The translations under genes were made by a program, and so were the position numbers. 64,000 bases of DNA from assembly GCA_951230915.1 (NCBI GenBank), contig OX579636.1, forward strand, positions 8,075,001-8,139,000, read 5' to 3'. Under the pieces are notes generated by a model that saw nothing but the letters and a program-made list of their open reading frames with translations, had not been told where the DNA came from and made no database searches. Shown here one piece after another: positions 23,634-35,116 of the stretch. Numbering within the stretch: position 1 is the stretch's first letter; each line of letters begins with the position of its first letter. The DNA is from Antitrichia curtipendula. Taxonomy: Eukaryota > Streptophyta > Bryopsida > Hypnales > Leucodontaceae.

Positions 23634-23925
23634 AGGTAGGGGGCTGTAAAAGCAACCTGTCTCTAAAAGCAATCTGGTAGATTTTGTCTCTAACATGTAC
23701 CAGAAGTGTACATTTCAGGAGGGGGGCGCTTTTAGAAACCACTGTTTTTCAACTTCAAAAATTCATAACTAATTCCATGAAGGTCCAAAAAATATGAAAC
23801 CACTTGGGTTAGATGCCAATTCCATTTTTCTTACCATGAAAATTTACTGAAAATTGTTTTAAAGAGTTTAGCTTCCCCAAAATGCAAATCAGCTGGTAAA
23901 GGGTCGCTTTTACAGCCCCCTACCT
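23634..23925. mobile_element. AGGTAGGGG MITE family, copy 2
   Basis: A 292-base element and the best-preserved copy. The inverted termini AGGTAGGGGGCTGTAAAAGC and GCTTTTACAGCCCCCTACCT match exactly. TA flanks it on both sides (23632-23633, 23926-23927). It lies 200 bases from copy 1 in the same orientation, and both are absent from the other inverted-duplication arm. Confidence 0.8.
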
Positions 23926-26900
23926 TACATTGCAAGCTCCACCAAAAATTGCAAAATGACTAGAATGCTGTGAAATTTTAGGTGAGCATTTTCAACTCTC
24001 TTGCCTTTCACTCAGCACAAAATGCTAATCATTTTTAAATACTCTCACTAAAATATTCTCTTTCAAAGTGCATTGCCTTGTTTTTCTAATGACCCAAATA
24101 AAAATTCAAACTTAAATATCTACTAAATTGTGCAGTCAAATAATCTGAATTTTTTTGAGGTGTTCACTCTCTATGTGAACTACAAGATTCCACAATAACA
24201 TTCTATCTTATTTCAAGAAAAAATGAGCAAACAAATTACTTGAATTCTTAGCAGTTTTAGCCCATTTTGAGAGTACACCGCTGTTAGATCATTAGAGATT
24301 AAGCACTTGCTCTAAAAATAAAAAATTGAACTTTTTCTTTTTCTTTTAAATTTTGAGGTTGGATGGACTCACTATCAACTCTCAACCTTTCAAAGTCCCA
24401 ATCTATTATTTTATACTTAAGTTCAATGCTTGAATTTATTAAAAAAATATGCAATTAGTGAAAATGAATTAATCTAAGTACTAGATGTATTCTATTCACT
24501 TACTTATTAGAGGTCAAAAAGAAAACATAACTTTAGAAATGGACTTAAAGGATATTTCTCCCATAGAATTTTTTTTATTGTTATCTTATTACTTTATATT
24601 TATTTTACTTTCTTATGGTAAATTAGATTAATCAAGATGCAAAGAATTTAATAAAAGACACTTCCATCAAAAATATTCTATTATAGTAGGTCTCAATGTT
24701 CATTGTAGAAGGAACAAAATTGATATTATTTTCAAGATGTGATTCATTTTCTTTTGGAAATGATTTTTTGATATTTATTATCATAGTTCAAATAGAAGAA
24801 TAATTCAATATTATTCAGCAAGGCAAAAAATATCCATTGATATAAACAGGTATTTTGCAATTGGTGTACTGTACATGCATTAAATCCTTTGTTTTAAATC
24901 TGAAAATATTATTACTTCATATACAAATTTTTGAGGGTATTTGTTTGTCTATGCTTGAATTATTTTATGATGACCTTGACGGCTTACTTAAAAGCCTTGA
25001 ATGATGTAAATTAAAATAGTGTACCTTGTAGTATTGGTAGATAGGTGGATGGATTGATTTTGTATTCTATAGGTGATTGCAAATAAGGTTCTTTAAAATT
25101 TTAAAAATACTTATGTATGGTATACATAAGTCCACAAATACAAGTGAAGTTTTCATTCATTTTATATTTGTCAATGAAGTAAAATCAATTAAGTTTTTTA
25201 TTTTGAGGGAATTTAATCAATTTGAAGAATAATATAATGTCAAGTTTGTGATCTCTGTGGCAATTACTAACCACAGGATCTTCTACCTAACGTGAATGTC
25301 TACTTGTGTACAAATTTCTAGAGCGTGATTCCTTACCAACTCCAAGATCAAAATGTTTAAAGTTGTACAATAAGCTTTTTCTAATTGTTTCAAGAGGTGA
25401 AGTTTCAACTTTGAAAAATTTTAAGAACAAATGTTTGTCTTTGGCTACTTAAAGAATTGCATATTCTGTTAAAAAATTGAGTTAAGAATCTCCAAAAAAC
25501 AACTCAAGAAAAAATAACTTCATTTCCATCCTTTAATTAATCATTACAAGCATGATATACAAAATAGTAGAAACACTGAATTGCTAATAAATTGGCTAAA
25601 ATAGAATTGAAACATGCCAATCCAAATGGTGAAAATCTTGTAGAAAACCATCTAACCTCAAGTATGTACTTTTTGTTTTAAAAGAATTTGACAATTGAGT
25701 TAATAAATAGGCTCATGGTTCTTTTGGTAGAGGAGCATTTTGAATAACTACCCACAAAATATAATTCCTCAAAGCTTTTAACTCACTCATTATAATAAAA
25801 TGAATAAAAAAATTATTTGTAGATATAAATCTATTATATAAAAATTTAAATTTTTTTATTTTTTAAAAACAATTCTTATAGTTGCTTTTAAGTTCAAATG
25901 AAAAAAGGATGTCATAAATCTCAAATTATAAACTTGTTTCTTTTGCAAATTGGCTTGTTGGAAAACTAAACAAATTTTTCCCTATATGTAAAAGTTTCAG
26001 AAAATACAGTCAAGAATTGCATTCAAAGGAATCTACCCAAAATTCATTCTAGTCATTCAAAAACTTTAGAGGTTAAATAAGATATCATGTTCTTTGTAAA
26101 AAAAATTCCATACGTGTATATTCTAAAGCACAAAATCAGATTGTAAATTTTTTATATATTATTCTTTATCATCAAGTGTTGTACTTATACCCACAAACTT
26201 CAAAGTACAATAGAATACCTATTTCCAAAAAATGAATAAAATTTTGAACTTCATAAGCTTGATTTACGTAATTGATTTTAATTCCCAAAATAGATAATTT
26301 TTTGATGGCTCAAATTGAAATCAAAGACAAAAAGCTTTCATACCCATAATTAGGAAATTTTAAACATTATATATTCTAAATATATTCCAATAATTCTATA
26401 AAAAAAAAATGAGATGAATAATCTAGTGTGTCCTTAATCTCCTAAAGCTCTTATAAATCCAAAATAAGTGTTGGGAGTTTTGGACATCCTTGTAAAATAT
26501 GAGATTTTGGATTTCTCCTCTCATTTTTTTTTGAGATTGAAAAATCAAATAACCCTTTAGAAAATTTAATGTTTGCAAAGATCCAATGATTGGATAAAAA
26601 ATTATAATTTTTTTTGTTTAGACCTCTAATTCTCGTAGGTAGACTAGGGCATTATTTTGCTTTGAAAATTTGAATATTTCTTCTTTACTTGAAGCTCTAT
26701 TCAAATCTTTAAACCTACCCAAGTCTTTAAATCTTTTTTCAAATTAGAATATGAATTATGGGATTTAAAAGCTTGACAAAGAGAAATTGTCAAAAGCTTG
26801 GATATCCTTAAAGAAAACATTGTGTTGTTCTTTGCTCAATCACGTCTCACACATATATTACTTTTAAATCCCAATTACTTAGGCAAGACCTTTGTGCAAT

Positions 26901-27249
26901 CGGGCTAGTCAAAAATAAGATCTTATAATTACAATATTTTTTAAAGGATAAATTTTGAATTATAAACCTATTTTTAGAATTTTATTTATTTTTGGCAAGT
27001 TTGGCAATATTTTATAATTTTTGATCCTATGAACATTAGGGGTTAATTCCATTTTTGAATACCTATTCTTAGTACAATTCATTCTCCAAAAAAATTGGAA
27101 CCTGAGTGAAGTATTTTTTATTCAAGGAATGTTAAATTTAACTATGTAGAAAGACAAGTAATTTCCAAATAGCCCCTGAATTTTTTATTCAAATAACATT
27201 ATAATTTTTTAGAATATTCTCCAAAATATTTTAAGTTTATGAAGTATTC
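23926..27249. other. AT-rich inner arm and flank
   Basis: No gene. Up to about 26.06 kb this is the diverged inner part of the left arm. Beyond it is unmatched AT-rich sequence with a TTAA-family terminus-like word (ATTAGGGGTTAA) near 27030. Confidence 0.45.
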
Positions 27250-27253
27250 TTAA

Positions 27254-28180
27254 CCCCTAAAGGTTTTTGACTATGTTTCACCAAATACACTCCAAAACTA
27301 TCATTTCTAGTACAAATACCAAATTTTTGGAAAAAAAACCATTTTTGGACACATGCTAGTTTGAGAAGATGTGGAAAAAATTTCGGAAATTTCCACCGTG
27401 TTAATTAAAAGATATTAATGTTTGAAGTGATAAAAATCCTTTTGGGGGCCTGCATAAAACCAAGTAGCTGCACTTCACAAGGGTACATTTGTATGAAAAA
27501 AAATCCAAAATGGTGGTGCTTCTTTGGATTCATTCTTCAAGGCAAGTTGGATACATGCTTGAAAGATTTCAAATCATTTGGAATTGTAGAACATATAGGA
27601 AAAAAGTAGCAAGTAGAAAGAAGTAGAGAATGATTCAAAATACTAAATTGTTGAGATTTTAGTTATGGAATTGAAAAATGCCAATCCTAGTGGTTGCAAT
27701 GTTGTAAAAAACAATCAACATCATATGATTTTATTTTTTTCAAAAAATATTGAAAATTGAGTTAAATAAAGGACTTCAAAGTTTATTTTATAGTAGAGAA
27801 TCCATAACTCCCCGCAAACTAAAACTCCTCATAACTTTCATCTCATTAATCAAAATGGGAATGATTCAAAGCTTTCCACAAATATATATATAAATAAATC
27901 TTGGAAACCAATTTCAATTTTTTAATTTTTAAAGAAGTGATCTTTTAAGAATTTGTTTGAGTTGCCTAGGGTGCTCGAAGATTGCTAGAAAAACAACATT
28001 ATACAATAATTGTTTAACCATGTAATCAAAAGTTATGAAAATTGTTGGGCCTTAAAGCTACTCCTTAGGCAAATGTCATGAGAAAATTTCAAAGAAAAAA
28101 AAAATAAGAATTTCATTTGTAGTAAATTGCCTAAAAAATCGCTATATTGCCAAAAAAAAATGCAGTTTGATGCTTTAGAG
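27254..28180 (+). mobile_element. TTAA-flanked non-autonomous element, copy 2
   Basis: The left end is TTAA at 27250-27253 followed by CCCCTAAAGG. The right end is degenerate (GCTTTAGAGATAAAA near 28172-28186). The interior matches copy 1 (ATGGTGGTGCTTCTTTGGAT; GGAATTGTAGAACATATAGG), with internal deletions. Non-coding. Confidence 0.55.
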
Positions 28181-28891
28181 ATAAAATATGAATATTATAT
28201 TCATTACCTCTATTAATATCCTCGCATATTATAATATAATTGATCTGTCACCTAGCACTTAATAGGCATACCAAAGTATCCATACCCATTAAGGTATGTT
28301 CCCACATGGTAGTATAGAGGAAGGGGTCTTAAACTTTAAAATGAACTGCTGAAATAGTTCAGTCCAGTTCACACCGAGTTGTGTGTGTGATATTTGAAAC
28401 CTGACATGACGTAAACGTAACGCAGGGGGACGTTCCCACTGACGGTGGTAAGTGTCAGTTTTAATTGTGTAAATTAATATCACAAAGGAGCCGTTCCCAC
28501 CTCCTGCATTACTGGCATGGACCCTAGAGGAGGGTACTCGACTTCTTCCCACCAGAATGAGAACGTCGAAGTGTTTTGTAGCAGTATGTTTTGGAGGAAG
28601 AGTTTTTATCTCTATTGCCGTGGCCTTGCCTTACCGCATTGTTGTCACTATAAGTGGAAGTCCCTTGTGCACAATCCGATTACATTCAGAGACAATTGTC
28701 TATGAACCCTAGATAGCTTCATTATTCGGACTTGTGCGGCGTATTGATCGGGTGCCGGCCGAAGTTGTTGCCCTTGCAGCTGAAAACAGGAGTTCGAATC
28801 AGCGTGGACGTCGCCGTGCGTGAGGTAAGTTTCTAGAAGTGCATTCGATATCTGGATAGTTTGCAACAGAACTTTGTGTTTACGATAGTCA

Positions 28892-30298
28892 TTGAGTGAT
28901 CTCCTCACAGCAGCTCTTTGGTGGTCGCAGTTTCTAATCCACCGCTGGAGTGTGTCAATGGACGTCTTCAGTGACCCATGGACCGCGGTGACCTTTGCAA
29001 CGTTGATTCTGGCCCTGATCATCGACACTAACAACTCGGTTCTTTTGACGAGCTCGGAAATCTTAGACATGCAAACCGAACAGTGGACTGCAACTGCTTT
29101 CCCGGAGAGTACAGTGCTTCATACCTTAGAGTTTTTTCAAAATTCCCTCCATCACTTTCGGTTGACGTGCGAGTCTTTCGCTTTGACAGATGAAGTGACA
29201 TATTGGGTTCGACCCCGCTCTACTGCATGGTTTTCACGATTCCTTGTCGAACAATATGATAGCTCACGATGGTTAGCAATGTTTCGGATGACGAAAAGCG
29301 CTGTATTTTCGTTAGCAGATATCCTTGAACCTCACGTGCAGAAGAAGAACACTAGATATCGATTGGCAGTTCCAGTTGTTGTTCGTGTTGCGTGCACTTT
29401 ATTCAAACTAGCGCATGGGGCTAATTTGACCATCTGCAGTGAGATGTTCGCCATTGGGCGCAGCACTGTCTGCAAAATTATTCGGGAGGTGGTTTTTGCC
29501 ATTAACGATTGTCTGAAAAAGGAAATTTTTTGGCCTACCGGCAACCGTCTACTTGAAACTAAGTCAAATTTCAGAAACCTCTGTTTGCTTCCTGGTATTG
29601 TTGGAGCCATAGACGGTGTGCAGTTCAGCATTTCGAAACCAGCATCAGCAGCTGCCAACTACTATTATTTCAAAACAGGAGGATATAGCGTCAACTGCCA
29701 AGCAATTGTAGATAGCGATAAACGATTCCTTGATTTATATGTGGGAATGCCCGGCTCAACCAATGATAGTAGAATATTAAGATGTTCTTCTCTGCACTAT
29801 TTGGCATCTCATGGAGACCTTATTGAGCGAATGTTTGAACCGGACGGCCACACTCCATATCTGATAGGTGATCTAGGGTATCCTTTGCTACCTTGGTTGA
29901 TGGTGCCACACCGAGCCGGACGTTCTCTGTCCATCTCAAAAAGACTTTTCAATAAGAAATTGAGAAGAAGACGCTCTGTTGTAGAGAATGCATTTGGCAT
30001 TCTTAAGCAGTCCTTTCGGGAACTCCTGGGAAAAAGCGATTTGCACTTGACGTTTTTACCTGACGTGATTGTTTGTTGTGCAATTTTGCATAATTTAATT
30101 CTTCGACAAACGCATGAAGAGGTTGAGGAATTACTCGTCGTCCTGAGAAGTGAAGGCCTTCAAAACGAACTGCCAGTAGAAGATGCTCTCCACGGTGACA
30201 ATCTTCCAGTCCAAACTGATGATGACCTCACAGACTTGGCGAAGCGTAAGCGTCATGAGCTGGGGACTTTTTTGACGACTAGGAGACAACCTCAATAG
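28892..30298 (+). CDS. PIF/Harbinger transposase (DDE superfamily nuclease)
   Basis: This catalyses cut-and-paste transposition. The frame gives 468 residues. A helix-turn-helix-like segment (TICSEMFAIGRSTVCKIIRE) lies at about residues 180-199. The DDE domain shows GIVGAIDGVQF (Asp241), GMPGSTNDSRIL (Asp292) and VVENAFGILK (Glu365), with the family-typical IGDLGYPLLPWLM between them. Asp241, Asp292 and Glu365 fit the catalytic triad. The N-terminus is uncertain: the first 25-60 residues may be non-coding, and a strong donor (GAG then GTAAGT at about 28825) suggests a small upstream exon spliced into this frame. Codon use includes normal CAA/CAG glutamines, and the frame ends at TAG. Nuclear action with the Myb-like partner is known for the family. 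Confidence 0.9.
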   Translation: MSDLLTAALWWSQFLIHRWSVSMDVFSDPWTAVTFATLILALIIDTNNSVLLTSSEILDMQTEQWTATAFPESTVLHTLEFFQNSLHHFRLTCESFALTDEVTYWVRPRSTAWFSRFLVEQYDSSRWLAMFRMTKSAVFSLADILEPHVQKKNTRYRLAVPVVVRVACTLFKLAHGANLTICSEMFAIGRSTVCKIIREVVFAINDCLKKEIFWPTGNRLLETKSNFRNLCLLPGIVGAIDGVQFSISKPASAAANYYYFKTGGYSVNCQAIVDSDKRFLDLYVGMPGSTNDSRILRCSSLHYLASHGDLIERMFEPDGHTPYLIGDLGYPLLPWLMVPHRAGRSLSISKRLFNKKLRRRRSVVENAFGILKQSFRELLGKSDLHLTFLPDVIVCCAILHNLILRQTHEEVEELLVVLRSEGLQNELPVEDALHGDNLPVQTDDDLTDLAKRKRHELGTFLTTRRQPQ

Positions 30299-30915
30299 AT
30301 ATCGTTTTCTTCGTTCCGAATTTATCTCCGTAAGTGGATGTACTCTTCATTGTGGCAACAACGATTTCTGAATACTCTTTCCTTAGAATCTGCACATTCT
30401 TTTATGAACAATTTTTTTATTAGTTTTTTGAAATACAACTATGCCCTTATGTTCTGCAGGGTCTCTATATATACTACAAATGCTGAACAAGGTGTGAACA
30501 GTTCTATAAAGAATTGAACTGATCCTACTTTGACATCTTCCTAAACTACAAACAGTGCGAATGACATGACAGGCTTCATTGCTACTGGATGTTGGCACAG
30601 AAGCACTATACCAGCCGAACAAGTTGTTCATGTACACTGCCGGAAAAAGCTGCTGGTGGCATATAGTAGCAGAGCTGTCTACTCATGCGTTACGTTACTG
30701 GATCGTGGAGACGGAGTCCACAACATGCCGAAGCACCTAGTAATGGATTTCATGAAATCTCACATCAAAAACTACTGGTATCGCTTATCGAGCAAGTTCT
30801 AACTGGACTTGCACTGTGTATACATGATGATCACAAGTCCTGTATAGTGGAAGCATTTACATTTGTACATACATAGACTTTGTTAACTTGAAAAGGAACA
30901 ACAACCTCGATGAAG
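30299..30915. other. Spacer between the two Harbinger genes
   Basis: Tail-to-tail intergenic region of the transposon. Short frames on both strands show no recognisable protein; presumably the 3' ends of both transcripts. Confidence 0.45.
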
Positions 30916-32217
30916 TTACAGCGGCGTGGCAGTCCTCAAAGTGCCGTCCATGTAGTCGGAGCTTGCTTCGTCCAAAGGAGCGTACGATGTAGGACTTGGA
31001 GTAGCACCGTCTGCTGTTGGAGCTGCAAGACCAGCCTCACGTCCCCGACCTCGAGGTTCAGTTGCTGTTGTAGTTGGCGGAGCACTAGCATCGTCGAATT
31101 TAAGTGGCTGCGACGTGGGATTCAAGTGTGTCACTTTCTGAAGATGTAGTCCAGTGCCTAAGACTGAAGTCAGATGTGTCAAACACTGTACCATGTCGCT
31201 TTGTTTTTGGATAGCTAATCTGGCATTTTCATGAGCCAACATAGCGGTCTCATGAAGACGTAAGTCTCGCTCTCGTTGGTATGACATTTGGTCCGCAAAC
31301 AATTTAAGTTGGACTTCAATCTTTGAGCGTTCTACTTGCAAGGAAGCATCTGATATGAGTTGCATCTGTGTTGCCATGATAGCTCCGGTCTCCTTCGTAG
31401 CATCTGCAATTCTTGTATGTCCTGATATATTTTTCCTTCTAACCCCTGTGTTCCCTGCATGTCGCTGTCCATCGTTCGTAGTGTTATCAGACGAGCTGAT
31501 GATTACAGGAGTTATGCCCGAAGGAATATTTGTGAAACCGGTGCCATGAGGGCGTGGGTTGGCACTTCGCAGAGGTGCACGTTGACCAGTTGAGTCACTG
31601 CTGCCGTGATGGACAGAGTTGTGGTCTGTGGATGCTGGGATTGTGTTATCCTCCAAGTCCATTGGATCCTCACTCTCTGTGTCAGTACCTGCAGATGCGT
31701 TCTCTTTGTTTGCATGTGATGTTGATTTGAAATTCGAATCTGCAGGTGAAAGTAGATCACGTACATGTGGAGGTCGAATTTGAGGTCGATTGCCGAACCA
31801 CTCGTGCAAAGCGAAGAAAAATTCCTCTAGGAAGAAACGTGGAAGTCCTTCAGCCACCCGCTGTGTTGGAGAAATATCCCAGAAATCAGATGCATTCTGC
31901 CTGCTGCGGCCGTAATAGTCCGCAATTTTTTTATAGTCAGGCACAACCTGATTCCACTTCGCTTTGCAAGCGGGTCCATCTCTTGGACAAGGTGAGAATC
32001 CAGCGTTCATGACTTGCTGTGCAATTCTCACCCACTTGTTGTTGTCTGGAATCATGAGATCCCGTGCATCTACTGCGTCTTTTTGAGCAAAAAATTCGTG
32101 GCGTTTGGCGTTTATGAGGACTAAAGTCTCCCCCGTCTGCCAGTTAGCACCTCTGTCCTTGCGTCGTCTCTTGGCGTTGCTCGGTCCACCTGTGAGGTCT
32201 GCTTCGACTTCGGTGCT
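30916..32217 (-). CDS. Harbinger Myb/trihelix-like DNA-binding protein
   Basis: This is the second protein of PIF/Harbinger elements, which brings the transposase to the ends. From the first internal Met (32055) it is 379 residues. The frame stays open upstream to about 32217 with a plausible domain start (GANWQTGETLVLINAKRHEF), so the true start probably lies in an upstream exon. The Myb/SANT-like domain contains NKWVRIAQQVM, DGPACKAKWNQVVPDYKKI and FWDISPTQR. It is followed by a Ser/Thr/Asn-rich linker and a likely coiled coil (about MQLISDASLQVERSKIEVQL to HENARLAIQKQ). A TAG at about 32218 closes the frame upstream. Confidence 0.75.
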   Translation of the reverse strand, partial: STEVEADLTGGPSNAKRRRKDRGANWQTGETLVLINAKRHEFFAQKDAVDARDLMIPDNNKWVRIAQQVMNAGFSPCPRDGPACKAKWNQVVPDYKKIADYYGRSRQNASDFWDISPTQRVAEGLPRFFLEEFFFALHEWFGNRPQIRPPHVRDLLSPADSNFKSTSHANKENASAGTDTESEDPMDLEDNTIPASTDHNSVHHGSSDSTGQRAPLRSANPRPHGTGFTNIPSGITPVIISSSDNTTNDGQRHAGNTGVRRKNISGHTRIADATKETGAIMATQMQLISDASLQVERSKIEVQLKLFADQMSYQRERDLRLHETAMLAHENARLAIQKQSDMVQCLTHLTSVLGTGLHLQKVTHLNPTSQPLKFDDASAPPTTTATEPRGRGREAGLAAPTADGATPSPTSYAPLDEASSDYMDGTLRTATPL

Positions 32218-32783
32218 CTATCGATTTTGAATGAGCGGCACAAGGACTGCTCGGCTCTCGAGGACTGCAGGTCGAAAATTTGGAGCTGCGAGACCTGCAG
32301 AAGAATGGCCACTGAGTCAGTGAAACGAAGAGAGGAAGTCGACATACAGAACGTCGATGCACATCTCAGCAGCACACGTCGATGACAATATCAGTCATGA
32401 ACTGGTTCGAAGCAGGTATGTACTCCACGTTCAGAGGCTCTGCATTGAATTCGGTTAGGAATAAGCTGTGTACGTTGTCATATTTCAATATGTTGTGTAG
32501 ATGAACTTTACAATCGCTCGATCGGCACAATATGCCACATGGTCAGTCACCGAATGGTTTTCCCGTTCTATATGTGGCGGTCGGTGCAGTTCAATTGCGG
32601 TTTCAATTTGCTTATGGAAACATTAGTTTATTAATTCAAACCTTAGAATTATTTTCATTGTGACACACAATGTCATGGTGAACATTGATTATTTAGTCAG
32701 TTACAAAACATTGATGAAAGCTAGTTAGGAGTTCCTATCACATAAGATAATAAAGATCTTGCTCATGTAGAACATGCTCAAAA

Positions 32784-33248
32784 TTGAATGAGTTTGTAGA
32801 TCTAGTGAAACATGAATTCGAATCTACTGTGATTGATCTCCTTCGAAAGACGGTGAGAGCTAGCAGCCATTGTGACAAAAATAACAGTGGGTATGCCAAT
32901 GGGATTCTACCAATTGGCAACACCAAGAAACTGCTAAAGATTAGAAGCAATGATATATTCATTACGTTATAAGGAATGCTGAAACGGCTCTGTCGTGTGC
33001 AGATTTTGAAGTACCAATCTGCCAACATGAACGACATGATGGAAGTGACAACTGTAATACCAATCGGAGAAGGCATGCATGAGACCAGCATAAACATTTC
33101 TGTGCGATTTTCTTTACAGAACGTGTACTTCAGCTCGTTACTTCATGCGCATCAGGTGAATGACGACTGTAGTTTTCCGATAACTACGGACAGCACTTCA
33201 GACTGGAATTTAACAATGACTCTTGTATTTGGTAGATGCAGTTCATGA
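32784..33248 (+). pseudogene. Unrecognised frame inside the Harbinger element
   Basis: Two open stretches in the same frame (32784-32972 and 32976-33248) are separated by a single TAA. They begin MNEFVDLVKHEFESTVIDLL and continue to DSTSDWNLTMTLVFGRC. I do not recognise them. They could be captured host sequence, exons of an accessory gene, or chance. The rest of 32.2-34.2 kb within the transposon holds only short frames. Confidence 0.25.
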
Positions 33249-34252
33249 AAAAGGTTTGCATGAATTCCAATTCAGTATCTGTGGACTATATCTGAAGACG
33301 TCACAATTTCTTTGAGTACTTCATGAAGAAGAAAAAAAAGTATGACATGAAACTACACATTGTATGTTACATTTCATGTATGTCTAGAGAAACACTAATT
33401 CTGATGATTCATTGCTACTAACTGTAATGATGTCTTCATGCAGTGTTACTTTGGAGCCTCTACAGTGGCGTTGCAGTGCAATTTTTTCTACTAACAACAG
33501 ACACTAAATGTTTCATATTCAGCGTTCGAATCAGTAATTTTCCAGAACTTACCAGTGATGGACATCGGAGTTGGACGCAGAGGTCTCGAAAATTGTTGGC
33601 GCCCTGCTTGATGTTCCATTGTGTTGGAGAAATTATCGAACTTGCCAAAACAAGATGCGTTCTTCTAGTACACGGATCTGAAGCATTGTAGGAAAAATCT
33701 GAAAAATACCAGCATTTCTGTAGTTAGGGCAGTTACACATGTCTCATGTAGTAGACAAGAGTAACAACAAAAAAATAGAACGGTGAATGAACAAACGCAT
33801 GGACAGACAAAAATCGTAACTCACCTGTCAACACTACCACATCTGCACTCTGAACAACTGAGTGGACAGCAGCATAGTTGATGGGAAATAAGCTTGCACA
33901 TGGCGGCTCTGTAGAAGACAATCTTGGCCACTGTGCCATTCATTAAAAAATGTTTCCATAGTGTTTTGGCGCTCCTCTGTTAATGGCTCTATGAGCTCTG
34001 CATGTTGTTAAGAGTGCTCTATACTCAATGACATCTTCATTTTCCGAAGAATTTATTTCCTATACTGTCAGCTACTAAAGTACTGGTGAGTCTGCTGAGG
34101 TACAGCATTAAGTTCCATAATATTTCACTTCCCAACCTGCCACAGCACTTGACAACTAGGCTCGGCAAGTATTTTCTTCTTCTAGTGGGAATGCCCCTCC
34201 CCAGAAACACTCTGACAACGGCTCCAAATGTCCAAGTGGGAACATACCTTTA

Positions 34253-34357
34253 TGGACCTCACCCCAATTGTGTCCCTATCTCCATTTGTCTGACATTTCA
34301 GCCCTGGAGATGTTGGACAAATGTAGCCGTTATGGACACAATTGGGGGTGAGGTCCA
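34253..34357. mobile_element. Small foldback abutting the Harbinger end
   Basis: A 105-base hairpin with termini TGGACCTCACCCC followed by AATTGTGTCC on the left and their complement on the right. It starts at the base immediately after the Harbinger TTA duplication (34250-34252) and is followed by TCA. It is either a separate tiny MITE inserted at the same target or part of a composite end. Confidence 0.6.
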
Positions 34358-34513
34358 TCAAGGGGTCCTTACGGCTTAGTTTGAAATTCCTTCCACTCAG
34401 AACTTAGTAACAGAGTTTATACCCACTTTTCCTAAAACCAACATTTTGCACAGTTTTTTACTTTCGGCAAGCTAACACATAACTTATAAGCTTAACACAT
34501 CATGAGGGCAGTA

Positions 34514-34922
34514 AGGTAGTATGGCCTTAAAGCGCCCATCTTCTTCAGACGGTCCTGTAGGTAGCTGTAGAATGGATGCCAGGTGATCCTTGAATGGACC
34601 TCTTTGGTCTGTTTTGAATTCAAGAAAAAATATTATTTTTATTGTAAGAGCCAATCATTGTCTTTGGTTTCTGCACATTTCTTTGTAAGTCACAAGAGGA
34701 CGGATTTTGGGACACCTATGGTCACAAATAAGTGCCTATGACCTGAATCTTTGAAAATTCATAAGTAATTCAAAAATGCTTGGAAAAATATGAAACGACT
34801 TGGGTTAGATGCCAATTCCATTTTTCTTTCTCTGAAAAATGAGCTAAAAATCTTTTCGTCCACAAAAAACCATGAAAAAAGCAGACCAGCCCTTAAATGG
34901 TCGCTTTTAGAGCAGACTACCT
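34514..34922. mobile_element. AGGTAGGGG MITE family, copy 3
   Basis: A 409-base copy with AGGTAGTATGGCCTTAAAGC at the left and GCAGACTACCT at the right, flanked by TA (34512-34513 and 34923-34924). The right half keeps the family interior (AAATTCATAAGTAATTCAAA and GATGCCAATTCCATTTTTCT). Confidence 0.65.
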
Positions 34923-35022
34923 TACAGACATTGCTCAACTGAGCAGACATTCCAGACATTTGTTTACTAAATTATTTTAGGGTGGAAATCAACCTTGTCG
35001 TTACATAACATTCAGTAGCAGA

Positions 35023-35116
35023 GGGAAGGGCTGCCTTCCCCCTGACAGAATGGTGTGGAATATTCCACACCATTTCATCCGCCGGATGATATGGTGTGGA
35101 ATATTCCACACCGTCA
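35023..35116. repeat. Cluster of perfect palindromes
   Basis: The 20-base palindrome GGTGTGGAATATTCCACACC occurs twice (35052-35071 and 35093-35112). The two copies flank a further dyad centred on CATCCGCCGGATG, so the whole is one nested palindrome. Just upstream GGGAAGGGCTGCCTTCCC (35023-35040) is another hairpin. It could extrude as a cruciform or be the footprint of a tiny palindromic element. Confidence 0.85.

Larger units (their letters stand above)
16886..26060 (+). repeat. Left arm of a large inverted duplication
   Basis: Read on the complementary strand, this segment is colinear with 51020 down to about 41880. Anchor pairs seen by eye are 16900-17100 with 50820-51015, 17420-17710 with 50224-50514, 18300-19500 with 48520-49630, 20566-20640 with 47311-47395, 20990-21085 with 46735-46815, 22800-22895 with 46410-46500, 24350-24395 with 46270-46310, 24600-24770 with 45180-45370, 25240-25340 with 42530-42620, and 25930-26010 with 41935-42010. 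The core at 17.4-19.5 kb is nearly identical; the inner AT-rich parts have diverged far more. Two MITEs (23.13-23.93 kb) are inserted only in this arm. Confidence 0.8.
28292..34249. mobile_element. Complete PIF/Harbinger DNA transposon
   Basis: A 5958-base element bounded by inverted termini AGGTATGTTCCCAC and GTGGGAACATACCT and flanked by the direct repeat TTA (28289-28291 and 34250-34252), the target duplication expected for PIF/Harbinger. It carries the two proteins this superfamily needs: a DDE_Tnp_4-type transposase (28892-30298, plus) and a Myb/trihelix-like protein (about 30916-32217, minus), arranged tail to tail. The word TTCCCAC recurs inside the left end (about 28434 and 28495), like subterminal transposase-binding sites. 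The transposase frame is intact, so the element could be recent or still active. Confidence 0.8.
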
